The notes beneath the pieces are model-generated. The model was not told the DNA's origin. It made no database searches and worked only from the letters and a program-made list of their open reading frames with translations. Shown in pieces: positions 10,977-25,700 of a DNA stretch of 64,000 bases. This DNA comes from Balanoglossus misakiensis (taxonomy: Eukaryota > Hemichordata): the NCBI GenBank assembly GCA_040954595.2, contig CM082576.2:5146001-5210000 (forward strand), written 5' to 3'. The stretch's first letter is position 1; every line of letters starts with the position of its first letter. The position numbers were made by a program, and so were the translations under genes.

Positions 10977-13711
10977 GTTTGAGTTAGTGCAACAACATAA
11001 CACATGAATTAAAATATTATCAAGAATAGAGTGACTTGCTCCATTTAAGGTGAATATTGTCTGAAGCTTCAGTTCTTGTTTTATTCCCAGCTTCCTGCTG
11101 AAGATGAAGTTTTGTTGCAGAAACTGAGGGAGGAATCCAGAGCTGTTTTTCTGCAAAGAAGAAGCAGAGAATTACTTGATAATGATGAATTACAGGTACA
11201 AAAGTATTAATCAAATGCATATACTTCCTGATGTCAGTCAAATTTTGAAATACATGTAAGAAATATGCTGTATAAAATCAAAATTGAATTTTCTTTATAA
11301 TGCTGCAATATCTTAGAACACATAAAATATCAAGCAGATTATGTTTTGATTAATTTATGATGTTGTCTCAAATCTAGAATCTGTGGTTCTTGCTGGACAA
11401 GCACCACACTCCACCATTGGTTGGTGAGGATCAGATGATCAACTATGAAGACTTCCTAAAAGTTGCTGAGGAGGCAGGGCCAAAGTGCAAGTAGGTATTT
11501 GTACTGGAAATGTCTATAGGAAAAGTAAAAAGTGAAAATGAGAAATGAGGTTTTTTCTACTTACTCTGTGAGAAATTTTTAACTATGTCATGCAAATGCT
11601 TATGATTGATTTTATTAAATTATTGATATGATAGAGTCACTCACACACTCTGTTTTCTTTTTTGCCAGGCCTTTCTTTACAGCCACTGTGTTCAGCAAAC
11701 TGCTACAAATTGATCCCTATGGCCGGATTTCTATCATGCAGTTCTTCAACTATGTGATGAGGAAAGTGTGGCTTCACCAGACTAGAATAGGTCTCAGTCT
11801 CTATGACGTGGCAGGCCAGGGATACCTCAAGGAATCAGTAAGTCAACATATCCAACAAAGCCATTATTGTCGGGATTGTAAATTGGTTTACTGCAGAATG
11901 AGAGCCTTGGTTTTGGTTAACTGTGTTCATATTTACCATTCTTCTAACCTCTTTATGCTTTGTAGGACTTGGAGAATTACATTCTTGAGTTGATTCCCAC
12001 ACTTCCACAATTAGATGGACTGGAAAAATCCTTCTACTCATTTTATGTCTGTACAGCTGTTCGGAAGTTTTTCTTTTTCCTTGATCCCATGCGCACTGGT
12101 AAGAAATGTTTATTTTTATCGCTTAATTTTCTGTTATTTTCTGCATATTGTTTTGAAACCTCCCAGTTCAAAACTTGAAATCATATCAGTTATTGTCAAC
12201 ATTACTTTTATTCATCACTCAACATTTATTTCTTCATTCAGGTAAAATCAAGATCCAAGATATTTTAGCTTGTAGTTTCCTCGACGATTTGCTAGAATTA
12301 CGAGATGAAGATTTACCAAAAGATGCACAGGATTCCAATTGGTTTTCAGCACCATCAGCACTCAGGGTATATGGTAAGAATATCATTTCTTTTACTTGCC
12401 AAAGAATCAGCGACTACATTCTATTAATGACTTCAGTGGTACAAATCGGACATACACACCAGTACTTGTGGCATTACTGCTGTCTGCAATTTATTTGTAC
12501 AGCACAACAAGTGGAATGGGCCTGTTTTAGAGGTTTGCAGTGAAGTAGCAATATTTTGATAAGTCCCTGTTTTGTTGTTGTGTGTAGGCCAGTACTTGAA
12601 CTTAGACAAAGATCACAATGGAATGCTGAGTAAAGACGAACTGTCACGCTACGGCACTGGTACTTTGACGGATGTCTTTCTTGAACGGGTTTTCCAAGAA
12701 TGTCTGACATATGATGGTGAAATGGTAAGTCTTTTTATTGAAGTAAAACCATGCAAAGTTATGGGTGTGTTCTCATCCATGGTGACAATAGGGAGGGGGG
12801 GGGGGGGGGGGGGGTTCCACAATATGCCCTCAGGTTTTATATACAACAAACAATGGGGTTTGGCATTTGGCCGATAGGGGGCGCTTTTTATCCGACTAAG
12901 TATGGTGTATAGACTTCAGCTTGTGTTTCTTGTGAATTCTCACTAAGCTTCCAATTTTCTGTGCAACACAGGATTACAAGACATATTTGGACTTTGTGTT
13001 GGCCCTTGAGAACCGCAAAGAAGCACAGGCATTGCAGTATGTCTTCAAGCTGTTGGATGTGCAGAGCCGTGGTTACTTGAATGTCTTTGCGCTCAATTAC
13101 TTTTTCAGGGTGAGTTCTGTTGTTTTATGGAAAAGGAACATCTGGAATGAGCTTACTGATTTTTTATATGCTTCATATTTTCAGCTATCTGGTATTTACC
13201 TCAAGAATTCAAGTTTAAAAAAATAGGAGAAATAGTGCATACTTTGTGAATTTAATTGAAGGATAATCATGAATGTCACTATTGTTGTCAACAGGCGATT
13301 CAAGAACAGATGAAAATGCATGGTCAGGAGCCAGTATCATTTGCAGATGTGAAGGATGAAATCTTTGACATGGTCAAACCGGCAGATCCATTGAAGATTA
13401 CTCTCCAAGACTTGATAAATAGGTATGTTCTTGTATTGTTAGAGTTTTCTTTATCATGATTACTGTTAGAGTTTTATGAAAAACCCAGGGGTCTTTGTAC
13501 TCTGGATGTACAGGTACTCATTGAGTCAAGTAGTTGTCAATTTCTTATCTGTTGTCTTTTTGTTAAATGAACTTTTTTGTCTGTTGGCAGTGGTCAAGGA
13601 GAAACTGTAACCAGTATTCTCATCGACTTGAATGGATTCTGGACCTATGAAAACCGAGAAGTACTTGTTGCAGAAGCCAACTCCGAGGAACCTCAGGAGC
13701 AAGAAGTGTGA
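10348..13711 (+). CDS. PPP2R3C: PP2A regulatory subunit B'' gamma (11 exons)
   Basis: Regulatory B'' subunit that directs protein phosphatase 2A and, in vertebrates (as G5PR), also PP5; linked to nucleus and centrosome. Exons: 10348-10402, 10773-10900, 11091-11195, 11378-11490, 11669-11837, 11966-12098, 12242-12373, 12588-12724, 12972-13109, 13295-13422, 13591-13711. These total 1359 nt, 452 aa plus stop, against 453 in human. Long segments are nearly identical to the human protein, for example YGRISIMQFFNYVMRKVW and KIKIQDILACSFLDDLLEL. Residues 285-296 form a canonical EF-hand loop (DKDHNGMLSKDE), with calcium ligands D285, D287, N289, S293 and E296. A second, weaker EF-like region follows in exon 9. 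All intron phases agree. The N-terminal 40 residues are the least conserved part. Identification is secure. Confidence 0.98.
10937..10973 (+). repeat. (ATG)n microsatellite
   Basis: About twelve tandem ATG/TGA units in PPP2R3C intron 2, 36 bases after the exon 2 donor. It opens a false frame of methionines. Confidence 0.9.
12795..12814 (+). repeat. Poly-G run, 20 bases
   Basis: An unbroken run of 20 G in PPP2R3C intron 8, preceded by GGGA. It could form a G-quadruplex in DNA or pre-mRNA. The exact length is likely unreliable. Confidence 0.9.
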
Positions 13712-14311
13712 TGGTCACATGACAGACACCTGACTGTCACATGATGCTTTGCAGAGTGTGATGCTACTAGCATGTCACTGTAACGTTGTAGACTTGCTTT
13801 CAAATGGGCTTGGCAGACAGTTACAAACACATTCTTCTACCTTTACAGCTCACTTCGTACGAAGGGGCAATTATGAACATTTTTGTCACAAATAACCGTC
13901 CCAGGACTTGTACATAGATAAGCGTTTGACATAGAATAATCAAAGAAGTTGCCACTTTTCACGACAATGCAAGGCCCCACACCTCCCCATATAGGCTCGA
14001 CCTGGCCAGCAGTTTTCCAAAAGTCAGGTTTTGATGTCCAATGCACAATGAAAGAAGTGTGAATGGTAATCACATTTGGGGGTGTTTATTATTTGCTTTC
14101 AGATATATGGATACAGTTTGCTATCAGTAATCTGGCAGACACTACTGTATCACATATTGACATGAGCATTCAGATCTACTCTACGAATGGTGATGTGATG
14201 GCAATTTCAAATGCACATACAGTGATTATGTACATATTTCTATCAACTTTTCAAGTAAACCTTTTCCCCCTTTCTCAGTCCATGAAAACATGTGTTTTTA
14301 TGTCATTTTGT

Positions 14312-14317
14312 AATAAA
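14312..14317 (+). terminator. PPP2R3C poly(A) signal AATAAA
   Basis: The first AATAAA on the plus strand after the PPP2R3C stop at 13711, giving a 3' UTR of about 620 nt. A second AATAAA occurs about 165 bases later and could be an alternative. Confidence 0.65.
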
Positions 14318-14339
14318 GTCTAGCATAAGAGCAGTGTTC

Positions 14340-16380
14340 TTCCATGAGTGTTGAAATGTTCTGTTAGGTGATAGACTGGTGTGTCCTTCCACACAGTTTA
14401 ATCCATTTTTCCAAAGTTCTGAAACAATGGTAGACTGGAAAACCTATGGTCAACTCCCTATGGTGGTGCTGAAGGATTTGAATAAAATTCAAAGACTGCT
14501 GATTATGAATAACCCTGGTCGTTGATTAGATTTTCATGTTTGCATTCAGTGCTCAGTGGAGTTTGGATAACTTCCCCAGGGCTCGGGTCGGGAGAAACAC
14601 CCATCAGGTAATACTAATACTATTGCTTTCAGACATTTTCATCCAGAGTTTACTTAGTTCTACCAGTAGATATGCAGTACCAATGGGAAAGTAATATCTA
14701 TGATGTTTTAGGACCAAGCAAACTGCTTTGCTAATTATCTTTCTGTTTAGATCACATCTGGTGTCACACCTGTAATTCCAATTATCAACATTTGACCGCT
14801 ATCACTAAACTCAGCTGTGATTAACTTTGACGTGTCAACTCGACTTATTTAAACCCGCAACAGGTGATAAGGAAGATAACGGTTATTCCTTGATCGCCAT
14901 CCTCTGCTACAAAAAAGATCGGTGCAGCCAAAGCCACAATGACACACCGAAAATGATTCTTATAACTCTCGTTTTCACTGGCCAATCGAGACAGAGCGTG
15001 CATGTGCTCAGTTATTATTGTGGGAAAAAATTCTTCCGACGTTCAGAACGTCCAAGCCTCTTTTCTGTACATAACGGTGATCCGGGTTCGATACATCGTC
15101 CATTGGGTGCCGCTTACCTGAACAACAAATAGTGTTTCGCACACCTTCACTTCTAACAATACGAAGAATTTGGTCTGTAGGCAAAGTTTCGCATTTTTTT
15201 AAAAACAAGTCTTGGCTAAATTACTCCCCCTGTAACCGAATATTAAATCCACTCAACCATGTAGGCTGTATGCCAGACCTCACCTGTGAAATGAAATGCT
15301 GGGTACAATTTCTCTGGAGCTGTATTTAATGCGCATTACAGCGACGTGGAAGATACGGGGCTAATTATTTTAATGCGTACACGAACCTGGTATTTTGATG
15401 AGTTCGACTGAACTCGGCTTCGTGGCGACAGCATTGATCTTGACATTAGTCGCTTTGTCGGCATCCACAACAAACTAATGTGTTTGGTTTGTTCTTAGGT
15501 AAACCCTCGGGGTAAACCAAACGGTGACCCCACCAGGTCGACCACTGAACATCGTGTCAAGTAAATACTAGTACACTGAACTGACGACGCAAGGCAAACT
15601 TTTTTTATTCCTTGCACGAATGCCTTGCAGCGTCGAGTCGGTCTCTGTGTGCAGAGTAGACTTGCATATCAGCCTCTCGGATACAGTTCTCAATTGTGGC
15701 CCGATTTAAACTCTTTTACAACTGTGCTTTTGTTAATAAAACACCGAGACGTTGAAATCACCACCGCTATTCAGGCCTGGATCACTCAATTCTATTAGCG
15801 TTTTCCCTAATCGTGTCAACGTGCCTGAAAAGAGTAGGCGATGGTCGGTTGTCAACCATATCGCTGCTGAAAATAAGTTGGGTTTGGATCGGACAATATC
15901 ATTGTCACTTTGTTCATTCATCCTGTGAAACTCAATTATCGGAGAGGTCTCCAAAGATTAAGATAGACCGTCGCTGACACAGGCGGAACCGAACGTACAG
16001 GTGCGTAACACAGCAACGAAGAAAACTAGTAGTTGTGTGACGTTTTCGCTCATTGCCCGAAATCTAGATTCCGGGACTAATTACCCTTTGATTTATGAAT
16101 CGCACCTGTTGATCACGTGGATACTTCGTCTATCGACAGCTGTGTGATTGATTTTGAGCCGTGCATATTATTCACGACTTTATTTTCATTGTAGCCGTAC
16201 AATCGATAGGAACCAATCAGCCGAAAACGCGTTGAGTATGAACTGAGGCTATTCACGGCAAGGCGTGATGGGTGAATATAAGGTCTGCTAGCTCTAGGAT
16301 CTGGTTCTATCATGAAATCTTCGTGAGTGCACCATAGGGATGGGACCACTGCGCCGTATTGTTGGAGATCTCCTAGGCGA
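14340..16380. other. Intergenic region, PPP2R3C to MOK
   Basis: No gene recognised. The left part is AT-rich. From about 15000 the CpG content rises and continues into the MOK 5' UTR, as expected for a promoter-proximal region. The short open frames here have no recognisable domains. Confidence 0.5.
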
Positions 16381-16701
16381 TCCGCACTGCCCAGTTGCTA
16401 TCTAGCACTTCGCGAGGAATTCTTTTCAGGAACAGTGGTAGAAAAGAAATAGGCTCAAGATTTAGGAATTTCAAGACCAGTTACTGGTATATGAATCGCA
16501 AAATGGCACAGAAAACGAACAATTTGGCTGGATTTTGACAGTAAGTTTATTTCTCACTGAAGTTGACGACTCCGGGACCGCACAGCAGTGAGCCTCTACC
16601 AGTTGTGGACCCTGTGGATATATAACGGGTGAGAAGACATCGGCTTGCTCATAGACCGATTCGTTCTTTTGTGCAAGTAGTATATTTGCCGTCTCAATTG
16701 G
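16381..16701 (+). promoter_or_regulatory. Probable MOK 5' UTR and proximal promoter
   Basis: CpG-richer sequence directly upstream of the MOK start, without a TATA box. The in-frame TAG at 16678-16680 closes the frame ahead of the ATG. The transcription start cannot be placed exactly. Confidence 0.4.
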
Positions 16702-19700
16702 ATGGCGAGCAAAAAAGACAAGGCAATTCCTGCCAAGGAGAAAAAGACCAAGTTCAAGAAAGGAAACGACGACAAGAAAGCCACCGATGAAGATGACAAA
16801 GATGGAGAACCCAGCGCGAAGGAACTGGTTAAGCATAATGCGGATTATATTCGAGGAAAACCTGATATTCGTGGATTCTTTGCCCTGAGTGAGACTTTGC
16901 GAATGTACGGTAAGTTGGAACAAACCAACGCATATATGACGTGACCACACATATCAACGAATTTACACGGACTTTTTATATTACATGTACCGGTACATAC
17001 ACGGACTGTGAGTTGATCAACCGGCACGGTGGTATATTGGCAGTCTCAACGAATTAGTGATTTACCAGTGAGCGGTATCGTTTATGCGACGGTCACTCCG
17101 TGTCAGTAGGCATAGACTGTTGGGCTACAAAGACTTTGATTTACTTCATACCAATTTTTACCAAATTATTTTTGTTCGTTACTTTTAACAAACAAAAGAG
17201 CTTCTGCATGCGCGTACACAGACGATTTTCTGTTATCAGCATCGTATTTACCCTATGTACAGTAATGATAGTAATACCATATCGATGACTGGTATTCAAT
17301 TGATCTGATTTGACAGCGATACCCCAACATGCGCACGATTATTATGTAAACCGTAGGATAAACACAATCTATCTGCTCCACTGAAAGTTCACACGTAACA
17401 TTTTAAAACTAAATAGATTTGTTAAAATAGGCCAGGCTTCACGTTTTCGTTCTGCGTCGCAGGTGTCACGCATCATAATGAAGTTGTCACCACTATTCGT
17501 AATCTGCCCACTTCACTATGTAAATTTTTCGGTCTCATATATGTTAAACTTTTCTTATCATCCCTCACACTATCTGACCTGTTTTTTCGCTCCCCACTCT
17601 AACCAGTATAAGTGTTGTAATCATGTGCCCTTCTGAGCATGGCCCAAACAAATGATACCTTTACGTCTGTACTTCACTGCCTCGTCAGTTATGAGCCAGT
17701 TCCGTTGTTCTTCTGGTTGAACCCAGTGTTTACTCGGGCTACCTGGCTACACACCCACAAATAGGCACGGTTTCATATTACTTCAGATATCAACAGATAA
17801 TGCATTGCTAGCTCAGTATACTAAACAGTCGGTCGATGCAGTCCTCAACCATATTCTCACTATTAGGCCCGGGTCCAAGGAGGGGGAAACTGTCGGGACC
17901 GAAAAGTCGATCAGTTCAGAATGACCTTCAACTTTAGCACATAAGTATATCCCACGGGTTCTGGAGACAGATATCTTCTTGGCAACGGAAATTTTAGGCG
18001 TTGTGTCGGCCTAAGATGATCACAAAACGTCTGGTCATTTTGAAAGGTGGACCCTTTTGTAAGTTTGAACCGTGCTATGTATATGACGGAGAAATTGGCC
18101 TTTTGCACCAACGATTTGTCTTCTACCAATAGTTTACATCTCACAAGTTTGTTTGTTTACGTTTTATTAATGCTAATGGAATCGGTTTAATTTGATTTAA
18201 TTTTATTAAAAAACACTAGCGGCCTTTCACCATTCAATACAGGGAAATTGCGTATTTTATATGCCAGTTAATGCACTGGTGCGCCCTCTGTGGACAGTAT
18301 CGCAACATCCCTGCCACGCAACACGGTTTAAAAAATATTCATCGCAATTCATGAAAAGTCCTTCAAAATGATCTAAACGAAGCTCGCCCAGGTCAATGGA
18401 TGAAATATTGTACCCAAGAGCATTGCGGGGACTGTGGTACGAATGGCATCCTGTACTTGTAGGGATTCTTATGGGTCGAATATCAAGTGCTACTTACTGC
18501 CAAAGTGGTACTAAAATGTGTACGTAATATACTTTGAAATTTTTAAGTTTTGGAAAAATTAAAGTTTATTGCCGATTCGCGTGACATCTTAATATCCGAA
18601 TAATACAAATGGCAATCCCGAGTGAAGACAAAGAAAGCACGAAAAAAGGATCAAAAAGTTAGTGCCTCCAAACCCAAAGTCATTTGGATAGTTTCGGCTA
18701 GCTACATATCTTCGCAACATGTAACAAGGGAGGAACACCGTGCCAACGTGCGCCTTTTCCTAAAACATGACGTAGACGTATTTTATTCATGTGAAATAGG
18801 ACATTGTTTTACCTTGCCACTGATCTTGTTATATGTAGCCGACGAAAGACAATGCGGTTATGAAACATAAAACACGAAAATATTAAAACGGGACACAGAC
18901 CGAACGCGCAGGCTAGGCTACGTATCATGGCATGCGACCCGTTTTTACAGACGATCGGCTGTTTTTGAAAATGTATTGCAAAAAACACCACCTTTTGTAC
19001 AAAGCGAGGTTGTCCAACACAAAAAGTTCGTGCTCTATTGAGAAACACAACACCACCAAAACAATACTGCGTGCGAGTAAGGTAGCTCGAGGTAAATCAA
19101 TGCGTCCATGCGCGACTTCGAAACGAGTGTCGTCGCTAATGGCAACAGCACAAGCCTTTTAGCCCATGACCTTATTACTACCGTTCGGTGTATTTATTGT
19201 TCATCCGCTTGTAATAAACAAGTATTCCCCCGAAAGAATTAATTATGACAGCTATCAAGACCGAATTTCAGACAATTAATTTATCTTTTAGTTGTTGCTT
19301 GCCATATGGCGCCACACAGAGGGAGTTTTACAGTGTTTTGAAACAAACACCCATTTCGTCGCGTATGAATACAATAATGTAAACAAAGTGTTCACTTTTT
19401 GGACGTAGTCCGACAAATGACAAAATAGGAAGTTTTAATCTAAGATGGCCGCCCGGGGTGAAAAGACGACGGCAACTTCGGAAGTCCTCCAGAAGTGACC
19501 CGAATTAGGAAATTACAAAATGCCGACAACGTACCGTTGACAAGAACACATTGGAAACCTCATGATGGTGTAGCGGTTAGAATTGTACAACAATGCAAAG
19601 TAATTGTCCGAGCTTCTGCTGCAATATATGTTTTTATTTTACGGTGTTGTGACTTCAGGTGTCGAAGGATACGTACGTGTGTATACATTGATCACCGGAG

Positions 19701-22700
19701 CGTGGATGGTCCACGGTATACAACTTAATTTCATGGGTGGCGATTGCTCTGTAATTAATTAAATCGGCGCAGTGTCTCTGACTGATTTGTTTTCCCCACT
19801 TTGCAGAATACAGAATTCTTGGGAAGAAGGGGGAGGGCACATTCTCCGAGGTATTGAAGTGCCAAAACATCAAAGATGGACAGTACTATGCGTGTAAGAA
19901 AATGAAACAGCATTATGACAGGTGAGTCTGGTTCATTTCAAACACCAATTAGTAAGACTGTACGAGCAGACACGATAATATTCTGGCTCACGTCTTTTTC
20001 CTCTCTCACTTTTCAGCCTTGAACACGTCAACAATTTACGAGAAATCCAAGCAATGCGGAGACTCAGTCCGCATGGAAATATTTTGGAACTCAAAGAAGT
20101 AATTTTGTAAGTACTAATCTACTGCCTACACTGTTAATTTTGGTATGTATGAAATTATACATAATCATAACATCCGTATGTATTACACTTTTCCCCTTTT
20201 AGTGAGAAGAAATCTGGTACGCTAGCGCTAATATGTGAGCTAATGGACATGAATATATATGAACTGATACGAGGTGAGACGCTTTTATTGACTGCTATAA
20301 ACCCGACCCAACTACAGAGTATACACAAAGCGACAGCCAACATTAAATTTTCATTTGTACAGCTTATTCACTGCATACCATGGACAGTACTGGTATTTTG
20401 TTATGACCATGAAAAATCAAGAAAGTATAAAAAACTAACCAAAACAGTCAAATTGCAAATCTCCAGCAACAGGAATTTTAATATCTTATTTTGATTGTAT
20501 AAAGACAAGGAGTTGATTTGTTCACATTGCAGTATAAGCATGTATAAACATGGGAGGGAATGCATTTTATAGGTCTGCTAGTTTTCAACAATATTGAATA
20601 CCTGTTTTGTGGCAGTGGTGGTAGAATTTGAAATATGTACAGATTGGAAAATACCTGACCAGTTCATTTCATACAGATGTGTACACACTGCAGTCATTCA
20701 AGAATCTGTACCAGTATTTATATTGTTGGCAGGGAATGGTATTGCAGTTTCCCTGCCTACGTATATATTTATGTTCTGTAGATGTAATAAAACCTAAAAA
20801 TAAGGATTTTAAGATAAATTTTAGTATTATTATACTTTGAGGTTAAATAACTACAGTAGGCAAAACAGAATATGATGACATCATCAGACAATATGGCCTT
20901 GATGCGAAACAATTAATAAATAAACATTTGAGTGGTTATTGTTCTGTCTCTCAACGCTACCATGACCAGACTTTGGACCAAATCTTTTGTTTTCCATATA
21001 AATGCGGGTGGGAATGACGCACTGGGAAATGGGGTGAAAGGGCAAATTACTCACAGTTGTTATTTACAACAATATTCAAATACCCTAAAATGATTTCTTC
21101 AGGTGGAGATAAAACACATGCAGGCATCAACAATGGAAACCTCACCTGTGAGTGTGAGGAAGACTTTTCACTCAGTGACAATACTGAATACACTTAATCA
21201 AGGGGAGAGATTGACCTACTTTAGAACAACCAAGTACATGTACAACATACATGTATATTGGCCACTGTCATGACAACTTATGAGAACATGCAATTTTGAG
21301 CATGTGCTTGTTTTCCTGCAGGTGAAAAAGAAATATGTTTTGGTCTTAATTATATTCTTATAAGTTGATGGTATTATCTGATTGTTGCAGCATTGAATCT
21401 GATTCATTTCATATTTTATTTCATCTGTTCATCTGTCACTCCCAATACATACAGTTTAATATTCATACAGTGATTGTTGGAGAACTGTAGCTCTAGTCAA
21501 AAGAAATTACAATCAACAATAGGCGCACTAAATGATTTATGAAAAATCAATATTAGGTGGCAACGGGTGACCTGCAGTGTGTGGTTAGTTTGATGAGGCA
21601 GATCTTTTATCACATTCTCGTCAAATCTCCACCCCTGTATAGGTGACAACATTGTTCGTATATGTTTATTTAGTCGTGGTAACCACTTTGCAAACATTTT
21701 CATTTGAATGTTGAATGTAGCCATGAAATACAGAATTCTTAAGACAAAACGTAAAAAGGAATTTTTTTAAGAATATAATTTTTGAATATTGAATCCAGTG
21801 GGAAAGGAAATTTGAATCAATCTTTGTTATGTTGCACTCATCATTTTCACTGATTTATATATTCATGGTGCTTTAATTAATTTGTTATTAATAATATCAA
21901 TAAATATTTACCACGGTATACTAGTATACAGTGCTCTGATAAATTGCTTAGACTAATTCCAACAGAAAATAATGCAACAGTGTGTTATATGTACATGTAC
22001 ATTGCAAGCAGTGTATATATTCAATGGGCACTGTAGTGTAGTAGATTAATTTGTCAAAGTGTAATGTCGGCATTGAATTGAAAAGGGGGAAATTTATTTG
22101 ACACCTGAACAACCACATTTCTTTCAATAATCACAATGCATTAAATTAGAGCCAGTCAGGTGGTTCGTAATACAGTTGGTGTTTGGTAATCTTGGTAATT
22201 TCCTCGGTGTAAATGTTGGTGTGGCGCTCACCTTCTTGCATCGTTCACCCTTTTTTTCTTCTGCTGTACAGTTATTCTGCCTTTGTGTTTGTTGGTGTGA
22301 ATAGTACAACAGTGCATGACAAAGTGCCCGTTATATTCTCAGTCTCTTTTGTGAGAATTTGCCATCAGGGAATTGTAATTTCATTAAACACATTTATGAA
22401 GGTTCCTGTGGTCCGGAGATTTGTTGTCAAGGTTTGTTGTTGCTTCAAAAGTGAAATAAATCCCACTGAGAAAGGATATTCCGTCTTTTGATAGCCAGCT
22501 TTTGCATTTTCCTATTGAGATATCTGAATAATTGGTCAAAGGTCATATGCAAGCTTGGTTACTATGACTACAGAGTAGTGTATACATATTCTTGGTTGGC
22601 ATGGCTACTGGGTCTCGGTTTTAGTGATTTGATCTGTCTGCTGCAGTGGTTGAATTACTCAAGCTGTTGGGATTAATTTTGTTTAGCCTCCACAGCTTTC

Positions 22701-25700
22701 ATGTTCTGTGGACATAAGGTAATACGTGTATGTAACCCGGTTACAACATTGAGTTGAAACTTGAAAAAAATGTGTTTTTTACCTGATGTACATGCAGTGA
22801 ACATCGAAATTAAGAAATTGGAATTATTCAGAGAAACATAAACTCACCCAGAGACTTAAAGAATGAAAAACTCGTAACTGTACGCTCATAACATATACAC
22901 AAATGGTCTGACACACACCCTGCAACAGGCAGATTGAAGCTACACTGGTTTGTACCCAGTAGGGCACGGGGCAATTACAATGGAAACATTCACTGGAAGC
23001 CTGTACTCCTCTGTATATTGTTGCACTGATGGACAGACAAATGCGCAAATTCAAAGGCACTTCATTTTCTTTTGGTGTGGCCTTGAAGAGCAACTCAAAG
23101 GTCATTCTCTAGCATTATCACACCAGACTGAAAACCTTTGGAATACAAATACGGACCGGTTAATTTCTTTTTGACAGTCGTGTTTTTGTCAGCCTTGTAA
23201 ATCATGCCACCATAGAGACACAAGTTGTCTTTGTTGCAAGGGATTTAGTTTAATAAGTATCAGGTAGATACAGATTGTGTTGTTAATGTCAAGTTGCTCG
23301 ACTTTGTCAGGCTTGGACCTGCCTTAGTGGGTGTTTTACTTGTGGACTAATCACATTGTGGGTTAGGATTCGGAAAATTCAAACCACGCACACTCAACAT
23401 CAAATACGGCACAGAAGTTGTTGGTTTAAGTCTTACAGAATTTTGTCTCCCTTGTCAATGGAGAAGGTGCCATTTTAAAGAAGCTTCATACATTCCAGCA
23501 AGACCTTTCAAGTGGGCTAGACTCTACGACTACAAAGGAAGAAGTTGGTTGTTTTCTTGTTTAACAAAGCCATTAGGTTTCAAGGCACATAGCTACCAAA
23601 TAAAGTGGTTTGGTGCAGCTAAATCGGACAAGAGACAAGATCCTTTAACTAGTTGCAAGCTACGTGCAATTGTATTCTGCTGTCCACTTCTAAAATGTTT
23701 TCTCTCCCTTACATAAATTGAAACAAATTGTTTATGTAAGTGCATTCTTCGATCTTGTCGGGGAAGCTTAGGAAGCGAAAGGGCAGATGTCAATTTGAAT
23801 TCACGGGTTGTCAATGACAAACTCCATAGTTTTCTCCCATCTTTGTAAAAAATATTTATATTACTAATTTCTGTAGTGAGAATGGATTGAGTCGAGTGGA
23901 ATTATGAATTGTCGCAACATAGTGTGTAACCACCTGTTGATTTCACATCATTGCCTTGAGCCTCATAGTTAAAGCGCAGAAATTTATAGTCTGTTCCGGA
24001 ACATTATATGTCATTTACTGAAAGCATTTTGGAGTGTGTCTTAATCCATCAATTCATTAATGATACCAAATATATATCTTACTGGTTTATTTTACCTAGA
24101 CGTTTGCATGATTTTTGGCCCCGATCATACCATAATTATATAATTGTACATCCAAAAGGACGGAAAATTTTTTTCCAGCTGAATAAAATATCTCCATTCT
24201 TCAGCAGTAGTCTTGTACATGGGTTGGCTATAAGGCATTGTGGTTTACATATGTACACTTGTGAAATGCATATGGTCATGTGCTGACACAAAAAGTAGTC
24301 GGCCGGGTCCAAATTCCAGCCTAGGTTGGAGCAATGCTAATACCTTTGTGTAAATGAAAAGCTGTACCTACATGTATTGTGTGTAGCAACAAGCAGACAT
24401 TCTATGCTCGTGACAAATACGCATATTGATTTTCCCAGCATGGTGGTCAAAACAACTGCTCTGTAAACCAAGGCTGTGTCAGTAATATCAGAACAGACCT
24501 TGTGGAGGTATACATGCAACGAAGTAGAAAAATAAATTATGCATTGGAAAATTATTGTAAAATATTGAATTTGTGATGGAGTGCTTGCAACACTGGGTAA
24601 TACACTGTTGACATATTTTCAAATGTCACTCCCACATTCAAGCTGTGAGAAACCATGAAGTACCTTTCCATATGTCATGACTTCAGGATTATGTTTCGTG
24701 ACTGACTGTTTAGTTTGTGGGCTGTACTGTGATGCTGAAGACATATGCATGTTTCTATTTAGCCATGGATTTAGAATGCAAATTTCTGTAGCGACTGCTT
24801 GTTGCTTCTGTAGCCTTACTCTGGTTTCCTATCAAACTCATCGGCTGATTCAGTGATTGGCATGTGGCACTGATTCGTAAGTCAACAACAGCAGCAACTT
24901 GGGTAGCAAACCTCCACTTTAGCGGTCAAGCTTCAAGTATTTGTTTTCTTAGCTCTGATCAGTCACCCTTCATCCTGATCAGTATTTAGTAGCCATGGTA
25001 CTACCAGTAAACACATTTTGGGTACTTATACATTGATAGTGGTTCAGTTTTTGCCCTGATTTGCTGTGTTTGACTTACTTTACCAGTGATGGAACATTTG
25101 TATTATTTCAGTTCTCTCTGGACTGTGGCATGTCCAGAGGTCAGTTTGGCTATAGATAGCCTTGGTATAGTCTGTAAAAGCCTTTAAAATCATGCGTAGC
25201 ATAACCCTGTAACATAGCAGCATAGCAATTCCCTTCTGTGGTGGAAAATCCCACCTATTTCTAAGAGTTTGTACCTTTTACAAATAAATATTATTAAAAC
25301 TGAATATAATATTTATGAAATGTTTACACAGTGAATTAGGAAATCTTGTCTTGGAAAAATCTTTGCAATAAAGCTACGGAGAAAAAAGTATTGTTCTTTA
25401 GAATTGCCATATCCTAACTTTTTTCTAATTTGAATTTGTCTTCCAAGTAGGAACACTTGTGAGTCGTTAACACAGTTATATTTTAATGTCTTGAATTGTC
25501 AGAATGGTGAGGTTTGCTGACATGGGAGTGCAAACACTTTGCAAATAAAAAGGAGTAGTACAATGGGAAGTTACCAAGACATAGTGTTGTAGGCAAGGAA
25601 GTATGGCTGTGAATGGACGGAGTGCTGACGTAGATATGCTCTGTCACTTTACAGAGCATTGTCTATTGTTGTCGTTTGTTTCATTTAGGAACAAGTTGTT

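Noticed and set aside
10926-11156. Poly-Ser or poly-Met protein from the ATG repeat region
   Set aside because: It is a translated microsatellite in an intron of PPP2R3C.
18622-18870. Lys-rich open frame as an extra MOK exon
   Set aside because: Exon 1 at 16702-16909 joins directly and in frame to the exon at 19807. Adding this frame has no good acceptor or donor and would break the join at the kinase start.
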